A stretch of 64,000 bases of DNA from Nostoc sp. UHCC 0702 (GCA_017164015.1 CP071065.1:2880501-2944500), one strand, 5' to 3'; counted from the stretch's first letter, positions 36,923-46,259 are shown. Notes: generated from the sequence alone by a model not told the origin. Numbers and translations: made by a program.

Positions 36923-37455
36923 TGAAATAACTCCTGTAAAGCGATTAAGGCTAATAATGGATTTACGTAAATGTGAGATTAATAACCAGCACGCCAAAGC
37001 GAAGCGATAGCTTGTTAAAACCTCTGTTAAAGGTAAGCGATATCTAACGACAAGCCCTACAGGTTTGCCAGTTCCTTTATCTGGGGAACCCGTCCACCGG
37101 ACTGGCTCACCGCTGCGCGTCTAGGCGCTGCCTTTCCATACTCACTAACAGGGAAGCGATAAAGATGACTTAAATTTTTAATCTCGTTTGCGTATTTGAT
37201 TATCTAAGGGATAATTACGCATTTTTTCGTAAATCCAAAACTTAATATCGCTGAAAACACGAGTATTCTCAATAACTAATTACTTAACTTCATCAGAACT
37301 TTAAGGTATAGATTTTATCGTAATTTATAAAAATATGGCTAGAAGCTAGATATAAGAGAGATTTAAGATGCTGAAATGGTTATATACTCACATAACATTT
37401 ATGTGAGTTTTATTTGGCTAGAAATAATTTATAGGTATTTTTTTATAAGGGATAT
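36923..37455. other. Duplicated leader and AT-rich spacer
   Basis: The first 150 bases copy the region upstream of the PEP-CTERM gene. The rest is AT-rich with a repeat of ACATTTATGTGAGTTTTA words (also at 36440). No gene. Confidence 0.45.
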
Positions 37456-37876
37456 GTTGAAAACCCTGTGACTTCAGTCCAGGGATGAAAACTATTTGGT
37501 GGCTTTTAAGCTACCAGTGTGTGGTAAAATTAGAGAAACACGAGTAGGAATAACCGCAGCGCGTTGAACAATTCTAGTAGGGGTGAAACTCCCGCACAGT
37601 AAGTCAGCCGTGTTAATCGTCGCCTATACCACTGGCAAATAATAGCAGGATTGGGAGCGTTCTTAAATTGTGAAATATGTGGACTCCGAAAGGCAAAAGA
37701 AAAATAGGTAACGTCACAGCTAAACCACGGAGCGTTTAGCCAAGTACGGTAGGGGACTTTTGACTGTCCCACAGGGTTAATCCCTTGAAAGATAACTGTG
37801 GAGAATGATGGCTTTAGCCTCATTCGGAACAACAGTTTGAATCACCGTGACTTTAGTCCGGTGAGAGTCAAAGGTA
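37456..37876. mobile_element. Hairpin-rich IS200/IS605-like remnant without transposase
   Basis: Three related hairpins: CCCTGTGACTTCAGTCCAGGG (37466-37486), GAATGATGGCTTTAGCCTCATTC (37802-37825), and CACCGTGACTTTAGTCCGGTG (37843-37863). The sequence after the last, AGAGTCAAAGG, resembles the ends of TnpB-type elements. The middle has no intact frame. It may be a decayed element or a non-autonomous derivative; also possible is a structured RNA. Confidence 0.5.
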
Positions 37877-37892
37877 TTTTTTCTCAAAATAG

Positions 37893-37920
37893 TTAAAAAA
37901 AAGGTGGGCAATGCCCACCT
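37893..37920 (-). terminator. Terminator of the 37948 gene
   Basis: On the minus strand AGGTGGGC, ATT, GCCCACCT then TTTTTTTT. Strong intrinsic terminator. Confidence 0.9.
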
Positions 37921-37947
37921 GATGCCTTGGCTCTCTGAATTCAAAAC

Positions 37948-38469
37948 TTACTTACGACCACTGAACCACTTAGCTGCGGCAATGCCGAGAATACCGGCTA
38001 CTATGGGATTGCTGATAAACTTGAGAATTCCTGGTTGTTCCGCCAGCACCTCGCGGAAAAGGTCAGGATGGTTGTGATAGGCGAAGGACGCAATTTTGCT
38101 CACATCATCAGCATTCATGCGGCTAGCGTGGTGAGTAGACAGACCTAGCTGTTGTTCTAGATGTCGTTCGTCCAATCCTCTAGATTTGAAGTGTTTGAAG
38201 AAGGCGCGTGCTACATCATCCCGTTCATTTGGTTTAATTTGAGCGATCGCTTTTTGTAGTTCAGGTTCCATTTGGCTGGTAGGAATCTGTTCTGGATGTA
38301 AAGTTCTACCAAATAACTGACGCCGCTGATCTGGCGTTGTACGTTGGGCAAAATCGTCAAATGTCTCATATTCAGTTCCAGAATTGGCTGCTGTATCATC
38401 CAGGGATTCAACATTTCCCTCAGCCAAATCTTTCATTATTTCCCGTCTGTATTGTTCGCTACTTGCCAC
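37948..38469 (-). CDS. Conserved hypothetical protein with C-terminal membrane anchor
   Basis: 173 residues, charged and helical, with a DERHLEQQLGLSTHHASRM segment, and a C-terminal hydrophobic stretch FISNPIVAGILGIAAAKWF followed by GRK, so probably tail-anchored. ATG with an AGGAGAT-like site upstream (TAAGGAGATAAG). I do not recognise a characterised family. A terminator follows and the neighbours are likewise small envelope or stress proteins on the same strand. Confidence 0.75.
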   Translation of the reverse strand: MASSEQYRREIMKDLAEGNVESLDDTAANSGTEYETFDDFAQRTTPDQRRQLFGRTLHPEQIPTSQMEPELQKAIAQIKPNERDDVARAFFKHFKSRGLDERHLEQQLGLSTHHASRMNADDVSKIASFAYHNHPDLFREVLAEQPGILKFISNPIVAGILGIAAAKWFSGRK

Positions 38470-38596
38470 TTTACTTATCTCCTTATTTAAATCGATTTCC
38501 CAATTACCTGACTGTCGCTATACCCGAATTTTAGGTTGACTACTGAACTTACCTCATGCCTCATACTTCAGGCTGGAGTTAACATTGCATCAGCTA

Positions 38597-39034
38597 TTAA
38601 CTGTACTGAATTTGATTACTTTGAACGTCATATTTAGTAGTCAAAATCAATTTTTTGTCAGGGCCGTAAACTAAAACAGTTAAATCTTGATTGGGAAAGT
38701 TTTTCCGAAAACCTTGTGCTAAGGATTTTGCTAAAGGTCGCACCTCATTAGGACTAACTTGGCTGGAAATAACAACACCTAATTTGTTATTATCACGCAC
38801 ATAGGCATCCTTGATTAAACCTTTAGATGTTTGCACAACCCAGGTGCCAAAATTTTGCCCTGCGTCGGTATTACCTCGCTCCAACTCTGAATAAGTTACA
38901 TTTTGACCAATTGCTGATGGAGCAGTTGTGCGCTCAGCTGTTAAAGTATTGCCACCACAAGCGGTAGAAACCATTAGCACTACAACTAATATAAAAGCTG
39001 TCGCAATTTTGCGGATCTGCTGATGCAGAAACAT
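38597..39034 (-). CDS. Hypothetical lipoprotein
   Basis: 145 residues. Signal peptide with lipobox STAC (Cys26) and a mature part of about 120 residues beginning with a Ser/Thr-rich linker; LGVVISSQVSPNEVRPLAKSLA and LTVLVYGPDKKLILTTKYD suggest a small alpha/beta domain. No enzyme motif. A ribosome-binding AGGAGGC lies just before the ATG. Probably held in the periplasm; function unknown. Confidence 0.78.
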   Translation of the reverse strand: MFLHQQIRKIATAFILVVVLMVSTACGGNTLTAERTTAPSAIGQNVTYSELERGNTDAGQNFGTWVVQTSKGLIKDAYVRDNNKLGVVISSQVSPNEVRPLAKSLAQGFRKNFPNQDLTVLVYGPDKKLILTTKYDVQSNQIQYS

Positions 39035-39192
39035 TTTTTCGCCTCCTAAAATAAAATAGTTAGAAATAGAAAATTGAATTTAAGGAATTATATTCACCAA
39101 ATATAATTTATTTAAAGAGACAAGTTATCAGTTTTCTCTATTCATCTGCAATCGTGAACGAAATCAAGTATCTTGCCCTATAGATGTATAAG

Positions 39193-39234
39193 AAACCCCT
39201 ATCTACCTTCAAAAAAAGGCTATGACAGGGGTTT
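39193..39234 (-). terminator. Hairpin after csbD
   Basis: AAACCCCTATC faces GACAGGGGTTT with one G-T pair, loop contains an A7 run. It is 86 bases beyond the csbD stop on the minus strand. Confidence 0.5.
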
Positions 39235-39319
39235 AGCAGAATCACTTCTATCGCAAAATCAGACATTCCCCAGCTATGCCCTAAAAATCTTGCAATTATT
39301 GAGAGAGAGAGTAAATGTT

Positions 39320-39502
39320 TTAATCAACCTTTTTCTTGATGTTGTCTTTTACGTCTTCAATTCCGTGACGTACTTCGCTTTCAGCTTGTTTTGCTTTACC
39401 TTCAGCTTTATCTTCTGGATCTCCGGTGACATTTCCTAAAGCTTCTTGAGCTTTACCTTCAATATTTTTACCAGCAGCTTTTGCACGATCTTCTAAGCTC
39501 AT
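39320..39502 (-). CDS. CsbD-family small stress protein
   Basis: 60 residues, hydrophilic, with two CsbD-type repeats: DRAKAAGKNIEGKAQEALG and DPEDKAEGKAKQAESEV, then a Lys-rich tail. CsbD proteins are general-stress proteins in other bacteria (sigma-B dependent in Bacillus), highly expressed, of unknown molecular role. ATG preceded by AAGGAGT. Single gene. Confidence 0.92.
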   Translation of the reverse strand: MSLEDRAKAAGKNIEGKAQEALGNVTGDPEDKAEGKAKQAESEVRHGIEDVKDNIKKKVD

Positions 39503-39821
39503 TTTTCTACTCCTTAATTTTATAGTAAGTGGCTTTCAAAGCTATCAATCAACTTTGAAATCCTTTGTTATTACCTTTACAATCTAGCTTAAAGTTTTTG
39601 TTAAAGCCTTCTGCCACAAGACATATTAGTAATCTATGTAAAAAGAGAGAGAAAATCAGCAAATTAGATATTACTTTGGAAAAGTCAATATGCTTTTAAA
39701 TTGCATAATTCTGTGTTAAGAGGGCTATTTATATTTGAAAAATACAAGTGACTAATAACTAATGACAAAGAACAGTTCTTCTTAGTGAAGATGTAAGTTT
39801 AATATATACAGCCTTAAATAA
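39503..39821. other. Non-coding gap
   Basis: AT-rich; upstream of csbD. A GACTAATAACTAATGAC-type repeat near 39748. No gene. Confidence 0.4.
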
Positions 39822-39850
39822 AAAACCCAGTTTCGCCAAGAAACTGGGTT
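39822..39850 (-). terminator. Terminator of the 19-residue-repeat protein gene
   Basis: AACCCAGTTTC, seven bases, GAAACTGGGTT, then T-rich on the minus strand. Strong. Confidence 0.88.
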
Positions 39851-39878
39851 ATTAGATGTGTGTTGTTTATTTTTTGAT

Positions 39879-40346
39879 CTAATCTAGAAAACCCATTAGA
39901 TTGGCAGAATCATCTATATTATTTGATGCCACTGGACGGTCACCCATTACAGAGTAGCTTTCAGCAATTACCAATGAACTTGACCCTATTGGACGAATCC
40001 CAGATATGTTAATACTGTCCACAACTTCAAAGGTGTTGGCCCCTATTGGACGAATTCCCATAGAGTTAAAGGTTTCAATTACTTGCAAACTACTGGTACT
40101 AATGGGACGTATTCCAGCAATTGAGACTGTCTGTGCAACTTGCAAGTCACTGTTAGCAATGGGACGTACTCCAGCTATGATGAGTGTTCCACTACCTTCT
40201 TGCACTGGTGCATCAGTACTTTGCTCGTCTTTATCTTTATTTGAGTTAGAACCCTGGTTATTTTCAACTTCCACTGTTGTTTCCCCTTTTAACTTGGCGC
40301 GTCTTTGCCTTGGACTGATTGCTTTGCCGGTGCTGCTAATGGTCAT
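39879..40346 (-). CDS. Repeat protein with a 19-residue G-I-R-P-I motif
   Basis: 155 residues from the ATG at 40346 (AGAGGTGT site before it). Residues 1-55 are basic then acidic and low-complexity (EVENNQGSNSNKDKDE). From there four full and one partial units of exactly 19 residues follow: G-[IV]-R-P-I-x4-[LF]-x-V-x-[ED]-[ST]-x3-[SM], with the last as GDRPVASNN. No family is recognised. The regular pattern with hydrophobic positions suggests a solenoid or a display of a binding motif. Ends with NLMGFLD. Likely cytoplasmic: no signal or membrane segment. Confidence 0.8.
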   Translation of the reverse strand: MTISSTGKAISPRQRRAKLKGETTVEVENNQGSNSNKDKDEQSTDAPVQEGSGTLIIAGVRPIANSDLQVAQTVSIAGIRPISTSSLQVIETFNSMGIRPIGANTFEVVDSINISGIRPIGSSSLVIAESYSVMGDRPVASNNIDDSANLMGFLD

Positions 40347-40595
40347 GACCAAACACCTCTGATTTATTAACTGAATTTTACAATAATTAAGGAAAAATGA
40401 AGTTTTTCCTATACATGAAAGTTTAACCTTAAATAAGCTTGCATAAGTATAAATATCTTCAAATTTTTCACATAAGTAAATTAAAATTGTAAAATATTAT
40501 AAAGTAATGTTGCTAATTATGGGTTTTTCCATCTGCACTCACTGAGTACAGGTTGGTATCGTTAACATGAGATAGGGTATTTCCAGCGAAACTGT
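40347..40595. other. Divergent promoter region, repeat protein and uvrB
   Basis: 249 bases, AT-rich, no gene. No SOS (LexA) box could be assigned with confidence. Confidence 0.35.
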
Positions 40596-42593
40596 ATGAC
40601 AGAATTTTGTCTTCAAGCTCCCTTTAAACCCACAGGCGATCAACCACAAGCGATCGCACAACTAGCCGCCAGTATCCAAGCTCTTAATCACTACCAAACC
40701 TTACTGGGAGCTACGGGAACAGGCAAGACATTCTCAATAGCAGCGGTAATTGAGAAAATCGGGAAACCAACCTTAGTGTTGGCACACAATAAAACCCTGG
40801 CTGCACAACTTTGTAACGAGTTGCGAGAGTTCTTTCCCAAAAACGCAGTTGAGTATTTCGTCAGCTACTACGATTATTATCAGCCAGAAGCGTACATTCC
40901 CGTTAGCGATACTTTTATTGAAAAAACTGCTTCGATTAATGATGAAATAGATATGTTGCGGCATTCAGCGACGCGATCGCTTTTTGAACGCCGTGATGTC
41001 ATAGTTGTTGCTTCCATTAGCTGCATCTACGGTTTGGGAACTCCCGCAGAATACCTCAAAGCTGCTATCCCGTTGCAAATAGGTATGGAAGTCAATCAAC
41101 GCCAAGTTTTGCGAGATTTGACATCTGTGCAGTATAGCCGCAACGATGTAGAAATGGGTCGGGGACGTTTTCGCGTCCGGGGTGATGTGTTAGAAATTGG
41201 CCCAGCATACGAAGACCGAATTATTCGTGTAGAATTCTTTGGTGATGAAATTGACGCGATTCGCTATATTGACCCTGTAACTGGCGAAATTATCAACAGT
41301 TTGGAAGCAGTGCATATCTATCCAGCGCGTCACTTCGTCACGCCAGAAGAAAGGTTAGAACAAGCTTGTAATGACATTGCAGCCGAATTAAAACAGCGAA
41401 AAGCAGAATTAGAAGCAGCGGGGAAATTATTAGAAGCACAACGCATAGATCAGCGGACACGCTACGACCTAGAAATGTTGCGGGAGGTGGGTTACTGCAA
41501 TGGCGTAGAAAACTATTCTCGTCACTTAGCAGGAAGACAAGCTGGAGAACCACCAGAATGTTTAATAGATTATTTCCCTAAAGATTGGCTGTTAGTGATA
41601 GATGAATCTCACGTTACAGTACCACAAATTCGTGGTATGTACAACGGTGATCAAGCCAGAAAGAAAGTTTTAATTGAGCATGGATTTAGGCTTCCGAGTG
41701 CTGCTGATAACCGTCCTTTAAAAGCAGAAGAATTCTGGCAAAAGGTGAATCAGTGTATTTTTGTTTCGGCTACACCAGGAAATTGGGAATTAGAAGTTTC
41801 TGAAGGTAATATTGTTGAGCAAGTAATTCGACCAACTGGTGTAATTGATCCAGAAATTTTTGTACGTCCCACAGAAGGGCAAATTGATGATTTATTAGGA
41901 GAAATAAAAGATAGAGTTGACCGCCAGGAAAGAGTGCTAATTACCACATTAACAAAGCGAATGGCGGAAGATTTAACCGAGTATTTGCAAGATAATAGTA
42001 TTCGGGTACGATATTTGCATTCAGAAATTAATTCAATCGAGCGCATTGAAATTTTGCAGGATTTGCGCGAAGGAAAGTTTGATGTTTTGGTGGGAGTAAA
42101 CTTGTTGCGGGAAGGTTTGGACTTACCGGAAGTTTCCTTAGTGGCAATTATGGATGCAGATAAAGAGGGATTCTTGCGGGCTGAACGTTCCTTAATTCAA
42201 ACTATTGGTAGAGCAGCACGTCACGTGAGAGGGCAAGCAATTTTGTATGCTGATAATATGACCGATAGTATGATTAAAGCCATTGATGAAACAGATAGAC
42301 GGCGTGGAATTCAAACAGCACATAACAAAATGCATGGCATTACACCACAACCGATTGTGAAAAGGTCGAGTAATGCGATTTTGTCTTTCTTAGAAGTGTC
42401 TCGACGGTTGAATGCAACTGATTTGAAAACTGTAGATGAACATATAGATGAATTGCCATTGGAAGAGATTCCAGGGTTGATTGGTAAGCTGGAAGAACAG
42501 ATGAGAGAAGCGGCGAAGAAACTACAATTTGAAGAGGCTGCAAAATTCCGCGATCGCATTAAGCATCTGCGGGATAAAATGCTCGGACATTAA
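40596..42593 (+). CDS. uvrB: Excinuclease ABC subunit B
   Basis: 665 residues, full length. UvrB is the damage-verifying helicase-like subunit of UvrABC nucleotide excision repair. Walker [13 protein letters not shown] near residue 38, the beta-hairpin [12 protein letters not shown], helicase motifs DESH (II) and the QTIGRAARH (VI) near 540, and the C-terminal UVR domain ([28 protein letters not shown]) that binds UvrC. Its last 21-43 bases recur twice downstream at 43238-43258 and 43833-43875. Confidence 0.98.
   Translation: MTEFCLQAPFKPTGDQPQAIAQLAASIQALNHYQTLLGATGTGKTFSIAAVIEKIGKPTLVLAHNKTLAAQLCNELREFFPKNAVEYFVSYYDYYQPEAYIPVSDTFIEKTASINDEIDMLRHSATRSLFERRDVIVVASISCIYGLGTPAEYLKAAIPLQIGMEVNQRQVLRDLTSVQYSRNDVEMGRGRFRVRGDVLEIGPAYEDRIIRVEFFGDEIDAIRYIDPVTGEIINSLEAVHIYPARHFVTPEERLEQACNDIAAELKQRKAELEAAGKLLEAQRIDQRTRYDLEMLREVGYCNGVENYSRHLAGRQAGEPPECLIDYFPKDWLLVIDESHVTVPQIRGMYNGDQARKKVLIEHGFRLPSAADNRPLKAEEFWQKVNQCIFVSATPGNWELEVSEGNIVEQVIRPTGVIDPEIFVRPTEGQIDDLLGEIKDRVDRQERVLITTLTKRMAEDLTEYLQDNSIRVRYLHSEINSIERIEILQDLREGKFDVLVGVNLLREGLDLPEVSLVAIMDADKEGFLRAERSLIQTIGRAARHVRGQAILYADNMTDSMIKAIDETDRRRGIQTAHNKMHGITPQPIVKRSSNAILSFLEVSRRLNATDLKTVDEHIDELPLEEIPGLIGKLEEQMREAAKKLQFEEAAKFRDRIKHLRDKMLGH
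42573..42593. repeat. uvrB-tail repeat, original
   Basis: GATAAAATGCTCGGACATTAA, the last codons and stop of uvrB. The exact 21 bases recur at 43238-43258, so that the 644 bases between (with brnTA) are bracketed by direct repeats. A longer, diverged copy (38 of 43 bases) is at 43833-43875. Confidence 0.9.
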
Positions 42594-42640
42594 AAGGAAC
42601 TGCTCAATAATTAGCAATTAGCCGCACAGAGATCTAATAA
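42594..42640 (+). pseudogene. Fragment of a Uma2 gene directly after uvrB
   Basis: AAAAGGAACTGCTCA right at the uvrB stop and CCGCACAGA after it align with 43388-43430 inside the following Uma2 gene; about 34 of 42 bases agree. It shows that a Uma2 gene once followed uvrB closely and was mostly deleted when the brnTA segment came in. Confidence 0.6.
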
Positions 42641-42644
42641 TTCC

Positions 42645-42917
42645 GTGAAATTTGAGTGGGATGAAAATAAAGCAGCCAGAAATATTTCAAAGCATGGAGT
42701 TTCTTTTGAAGAAGCTAAAACAGTTTTTAATGATCCATTCTATGTGGACTTCTATGACCCAGACCACTCTGAGGATGAGGAACGTTATCTTATAGTTGGA
42801 GAGTCAAATCAGGGGCGCTTGCTAATTGTGTCATATACAGAAAGAGGAGATTCCATTCGTCTGATTAGCGCAAGAGTTGCAGGGCGAACCGAGCGAGAAG
42901 CTTATGAAGAAGGATAA
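42645..42917 (+). CDS. brnT: BrnT-family toxin
   Basis: 90 residues, starts GTG. Family pattern: KFEWDENKAARNISKHGVSFEEA at the N-terminus, the RYLIVGES strand and RLISARVAGRTEREAY near the end. BrnT is a RelE-fold ribonuclease that arrests translation; His17 and the Arg residues of the last strand fit the active site. The antitoxin start lies within its last 14 bases, as in known brnTA operons (toxin first). Confidence 0.9.
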   Translation: MKFEWDENKAARNISKHGVSFEEAKTVFNDPFYVDFYDPDHSEDEERYLIVGESNQGRLLIVSYTERGDSIRLISARVAGRTEREAYEEG

Positions 42918-43161
42918 CTCAGAAATGGAAGATGAACTACGGTCAGAGTATGATTTAAAGAGTCTACGGGTGAGAAGGTTAGGCTCTGAGCGTAAAAGCT
43001 TTGGTGGGACAATTATTCGTTTAGAACCTGATGTAGCAGAAATATTTCCTAATGCTGATGCAGTGAATGAGGCACTACGGTTTTTAATCAGAGTTATGAA
43101 GGAAACCCAACTTTCTTTACCCACAACACAGCATCATACCTCACTAGAGCAGACAGACTAA
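42904..43161 (+). CDS. brnA: BrnA-like antitoxin
   Basis: About 85 residues from ATG 42904 (overlap with brnT 14 bases). DELRSEYDLKSLRVRRLGSERK, then IRLEPDVAEIFPNADAVNEALRFLIRV, a ribbon-helix-helix-type DNA-binding segment as expected in BrnA. It should neutralise BrnT and repress the operon. The C-terminus is a Thr/Gln/His-rich tail. Confidence 0.82.
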   Translation: MKKDNSEMEDELRSEYDLKSLRVRRLGSERKSFGGTIIRLEPDVAEIFPNADAVNEALRFLIRVMKETQLSLPTTQHHTSLEQTD

Positions 43162-43237
43162 ACATTTTTGTGGTAATCTTAACAGACTAATACGAGTATC
43201 GCTCAGACTCTCATTTTCCAGAGTTCATACAAAAACA

Positions 43238-43258
43238 GATAAAATGCTCGGACATTAA
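43238..43258. repeat. uvrB-tail repeat, copy 2
   Basis: Exact repeat of the 21 bases at the end of uvrB, 97 bases after brnA. No coding role here; it abuts the start of the next Uma2 gene. Confidence 0.9.
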
Positions 43259-43268
43259 TGTGAATCTT

Positions 43269-43829
43269 ATGCTGACCAATATTCGCCTAATTAGTGTTCA
43301 AGAATATCACCAAATGGCGGCAGCGGGAATTTTTCATCCTGAAGAACGCTTAGAATTAATCGCGGGACAAATCATTAGAATGTCAGCAAAAGGAACTGCT
43401 CACGAATCTGCGATTACCCGCACAGAAAGGTTATTACGTCAACGTTTGGGTGACAAAATTTTATTAAGAATTCAGTCACCTGTGCAACTTGATGATTACT
43501 CGGAACCAGAACCAGATATTTCAGTGGTGAAGCCAAATCCATTAGATTATGATGCTCACCATCCCCATGCTGACGAAGTGTTTTTACTGATTGAAATAGC
43601 TGATTCCAGCCTCAAGTATGATCGAGAAGTAAAAGCGATCGCCTATGCTAAATCAGGTATTATTGAGTACTGGATTTTAGATGTCAATGGACGCAAGTTG
43701 TATGTGTATCGTCTCCCCAGTCCAGACGGCTATCATAGTGAGAGCATCCTTGCAGAGGATGTGACAATTTCACCTTTAGCTTTTGGTGATTGTGCGATCG
43801 CGATTCGGGAATTATTACGAAAAGTCTAG
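43269..43829 (+). CDS. Uma2-family predicted endonuclease
   Basis: About 186 residues from ATG 43269 (a GTG at 43260 is in frame). Family blocks: RLELIAGQIIRMS, HESAITRTERLLRQRLGD, SEPEPDISVVKPN (Asp), EVFLLIEIADSSLKYDREVKAIAYAKSGIIEYWILD (E-X-A core), YRLPSPDGY. Sits between two copies of the uvrB tail. Its 5' third has a related fragment directly after uvrB. Confidence 0.9.
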   Translation: MLTNIRLISVQEYHQMAAAGIFHPEERLELIAGQIIRMSAKGTAHESAITRTERLLRQRLGDKILLRIQSPVQLDDYSEPEPDISVVKPNPLDYDAHHPHADEVFLLIEIADSSLKYDREVKAIAYAKSGIIEYWILDVNGRKLYVYRLPSPDGYHSESILAEDVTISPLAFGDCAIAIRELLRKV

Positions 43830-43832
43830 GAA

Positions 43833-43875
43833 GCGATCGCATTAAACACCTGCGAGATAAAATGCTGAGACATTA
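43833..43875. repeat. uvrB-tail repeat, long diverged copy 3
   Basis: 43 bases aligned without gap to uvrB 42550-42592, with five mismatches. Begins with a GCGATCGC (HIP1) octamer. Lies four bases past the end of the Uma2 gene. Confidence 0.85.
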
Positions 43876-43944
43876 GTGCTTGGTCAAGGTAGCATTCAAG
43901 AATTTTCGCTACCTTAGAACAGTAAATCATTCTCTGAGCGAACA

Positions 43945-44697
43945 ATGGTTGCTTTACCCGATGGCATTTTGATGAGTGCAGAAGAATATCTTGTTTGGGA
44001 ACCCACCCAAGAGCAACGCTATGAGTATTGGGATGGCGAAGTTGTGGCGATGAGTGGTGGTACACGCAACCATAATCGGGTTTCCGGAAATTTCTTTAAA
44101 CTCCTAGATGATGCCTTAGCCGAGCGATCGTGTGAAGTATACATTGTAGATGTAAAGGTGCAGGTAGAAGCTGGGCAAAACTATTTTTATCCTGATGTGG
44201 TGGTGACTTGCGACGATCGCGATCGCGATCCACAATTGGTACAATTTCCCTGTTTAATTATCGAAGTGCTATCACCCTCAACGGAAGCAGCCGATAGGGG
44301 GAAAAAGTTCGCCAAATATCGCCAATCTCCAACCTTGCAAGAATATGTCTTAGTACAAGTAACTCAACCGGGTGTGGAAGTGTTTCGGCGCAACGAACAA
44401 GGGAAATGGGTGCTGTGGGATTATAATTTAGGCGATAAATTGCGACTGGAATCGGTGGATGTGGAAATAGCGATCGCTGATTTGTATCGACAAGTGCAGT
44501 TTGAAACCGAAGTAACTTACACATTAGAGCTAAATGGACAAATTTTCATGATTGAGAATGTACCTGCTCGTGTGAATGAAGAAACAGGAGAACAATTTTT
44601 TTCTCCATCAACTGTCGAGCATTTACAGCAAATTATTCTCAGTGGACAACAGCCGGATCATTTCACTGAAGTTCCTGTCTACAACTATGCAGCATAA
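43945..44697 (+). CDS. Uma2-family predicted endonuclease
   Basis: 250 residues, long for the family. MSAEEYLVWEPTQEQRYEYWDGEVVAMSGGT, then YPDVVVTCDDRDRDP (Asp), PCLIIEVLSPSTEAADRGKKFAKYRQSPTLQEYVLV (E core), then an additional C-terminal part with TYTLELNGQIFMIENVPARV. One segment (44474-44510) has a near duplicate just after the gene, at 44709-44745, evidence of a former tandem copy. Confidence 0.9.
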   Translation: MVALPDGILMSAEEYLVWEPTQEQRYEYWDGEVVAMSGGTRNHNRVSGNFFKLLDDALAERSCEVYIVDVKVQVEAGQNYFYPDVVVTCDDRDRDPQLVQFPCLIIEVLSPSTEAADRGKKFAKYRQSPTLQEYVLVQVTQPGVEVFRRNEQGKWVLWDYNLGDKLRLESVDVEIAIADLYRQVQFETEVTYTLELNGQIFMIENVPARVNEETGEQFFSPSTVEHLQQIILSGQQPDHFTEVPVYNYAA

Positions 44698-44708
44698 TTT
44701 TTTAAAAT

Positions 44709-44759
44709 GCTGATTTGTATCGACAAGTGCAGTTTGAAAGCGAAGCCACGGAAAATTGA
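44709..44759 (+). pseudogene. Tail fragment of a duplicated Uma2 gene
   Basis: Encodes ADLYRQVQFESEATEN and a stop, matching the ADLYRQVQFETEVTY region of the gene before. The rest of this second copy is gone. Confidence 0.75.
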
Positions 44760-44858
44760 ATAGATGAACGATAAGGATGCGTAGACGCGCAGCTGCTTGT
44801 TGTTATAAATGAATCCATAAGCTAGGCTGGTATGTGCTAAAGCTCGTTTTGTAAGATT

Positions 44859-46259
44859 ATGGATCTCTTCACGCCCGTTGTACCAGAAGAAAAACTTCAT
44901 AGTAATTTTCGTTTCATTGCACAGCCAGAACTTTGTGAACCTGAGCGTGCAGTGATCCAAAATTGGGCGGATGGATTTGTTGACCGAGACGGAAAATTTA
45001 TTAGGGAATTTCAAACAACCTTCAATTCTTCATTTTGGGAGCTATACCTCGCCGCATGTTTTAAGCAACTCGGCTGTAATATTGATTTTTCTCACCCTAC
45101 ACCAGATTTTTTAGTTAATTCTCCCTATGGAGATTTTGTCGCTGAAGCAACTACAGCAAATCACCCTGATGGTTTTCAACCAGAATGGGCTAGAGACCTT
45201 GAAATGCTTGATAAAACTAGCATGGAAGAGATTTTACGTCTGTCTACGATCAGATTATCGAACGCGATCAACTCAAAGTATAAAAAATATCTTTTAAAAT
45301 ATTCTCAACTTGCTTATGTGCAAAATAAGCCATTTGTAATTTGCGTTGCACCTTTTGAACAACCATTCTTCTATTTTCAAGATTCTTTGGCAATCGTTCG
45401 GCTTCTTTATGCTTACGAGGCAACGCTAACAATCCCAGGTAATGAACCAGGTGATATTCTTATAGTAGGTGAGTCGAGAAGTTTCCGTGTTCAAAAAAGT
45501 CCTGGAGTAGATATTAATTTGGGACTTTTCACGAATCCAGGTATGGCTGACGTGAGTGCAGTCATTTTCAATAATAGAGCGACTTTCTGTAAAGTTCGCG
45601 CTCTTGCAGGACAAGGTAAGTATCCAGTTTTGTTCTTCGGCTCTAGAGTCATTCAATCAGAAGACGCAACTGGGATTCAAGCTTTTGTCGATTGTAGACC
45701 GAATTATAAGGAAACTATTCTTGATGGGTTACAGATTCTTATCAACCCATTTGCAAAACACCCTCTTAACCTAGAGATATTTAAGGATCGTGAGATTGCT
45801 ATACATAGCTACGATTCTGGAAGAGATAGTTATCTCTCAGAATTGCCCAATGGCTTCCTGCTTCAGCGGATGTGTCAAAGCTTTATTTCTGAAGATACTA
45901 CACAGGGGTTCAAGCAATCTTTAAGTGAGGCGAGTTACCACCAACTTACTCCTGAGATTTGGCAAGAAGATCAGTTAGTTTATGTCGGTGGGCAAAACGG
46001 CCCCTTCCGTGACAATCACATGGCACACTATCGGGGTTGGACAATTGTTGTCTCTTTTGATTCAATTGATCAAGACTGGGGTACGCAAGCTGTCAATAGC
46101 CTTTGCTATAACATTCCGCAGTATATGCAAGCGAACATGAATGATAACATTCCTTCGATAGTGATTCCAGAGTGGTTTCAATCAGTAGATGAGGCTTACA
46201 CTGCAATAAAGCGCAAGATTGATCAGATTGTCGAACAAGCTAACACCCCTCCCACATAA
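44859..46259 (+). CDS. Large protein with predicted PD-(D/E)XK-type N-terminal domain
   Basis: 466 residues. Near the N-terminus Glu61 (FWELYL), Asp83 in HPTPDFLV and Glu96 in FVAEATTAN are spaced as in restriction-endonuclease-like folds, although the Lys of E-X-K is Thr. The remaining 350 residues are of mixed alpha/beta pattern without known motif (GESRSFRVQKSPGVDINLG, ADVSAVIFNNRATFCKV). Stands alone in a zone of toxin-antitoxin and nuclease-like genes. The role might be defence-related, which is only inference from fold and context. Confidence 0.65.
   Translation: MDLFTPVVPEEKLHSNFRFIAQPELCEPERAVIQNWADGFVDRDGKFIREFQTTFNSSFWELYLAACFKQLGCNIDFSHPTPDFLVNSPYGDFVAEATTANHPDGFQPEWARDLEMLDKTSMEEILRLSTIRLSNAINSKYKKYLLKYSQLAYVQNKPFVICVAPFEQPFFYFQDSLAIVRLLYAYEATLTIPGNEPGDILIVGESRSFRVQKSPGVDINLGLFTNPGMADVSAVIFNNRATFCKVRALAGQGKYPVLFFGSRVIQSEDATGIQAFVDCRPNYKETILDGLQILINPFAKHPLNLEIFKDREIAIHSYDSGRDSYLSELPNGFLLQRMCQSFISEDTTQGFKQSLSEASYHQLTPEIWQEDQLVYVGGQNGPFRDNHMAHYRGWTIVVSFDSIDQDWGTQAVNSLCYNIPQYMQANMNDNIPSIVIPEWFQSVDEAYTAIKRKIDQIVEQANTPPT

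Noticed and set aside
37530..37832. Minus-strand frame in the hairpin-rich region
   Set aside because: Covers hairpins of an IS-like remnant; no recognisable protein.
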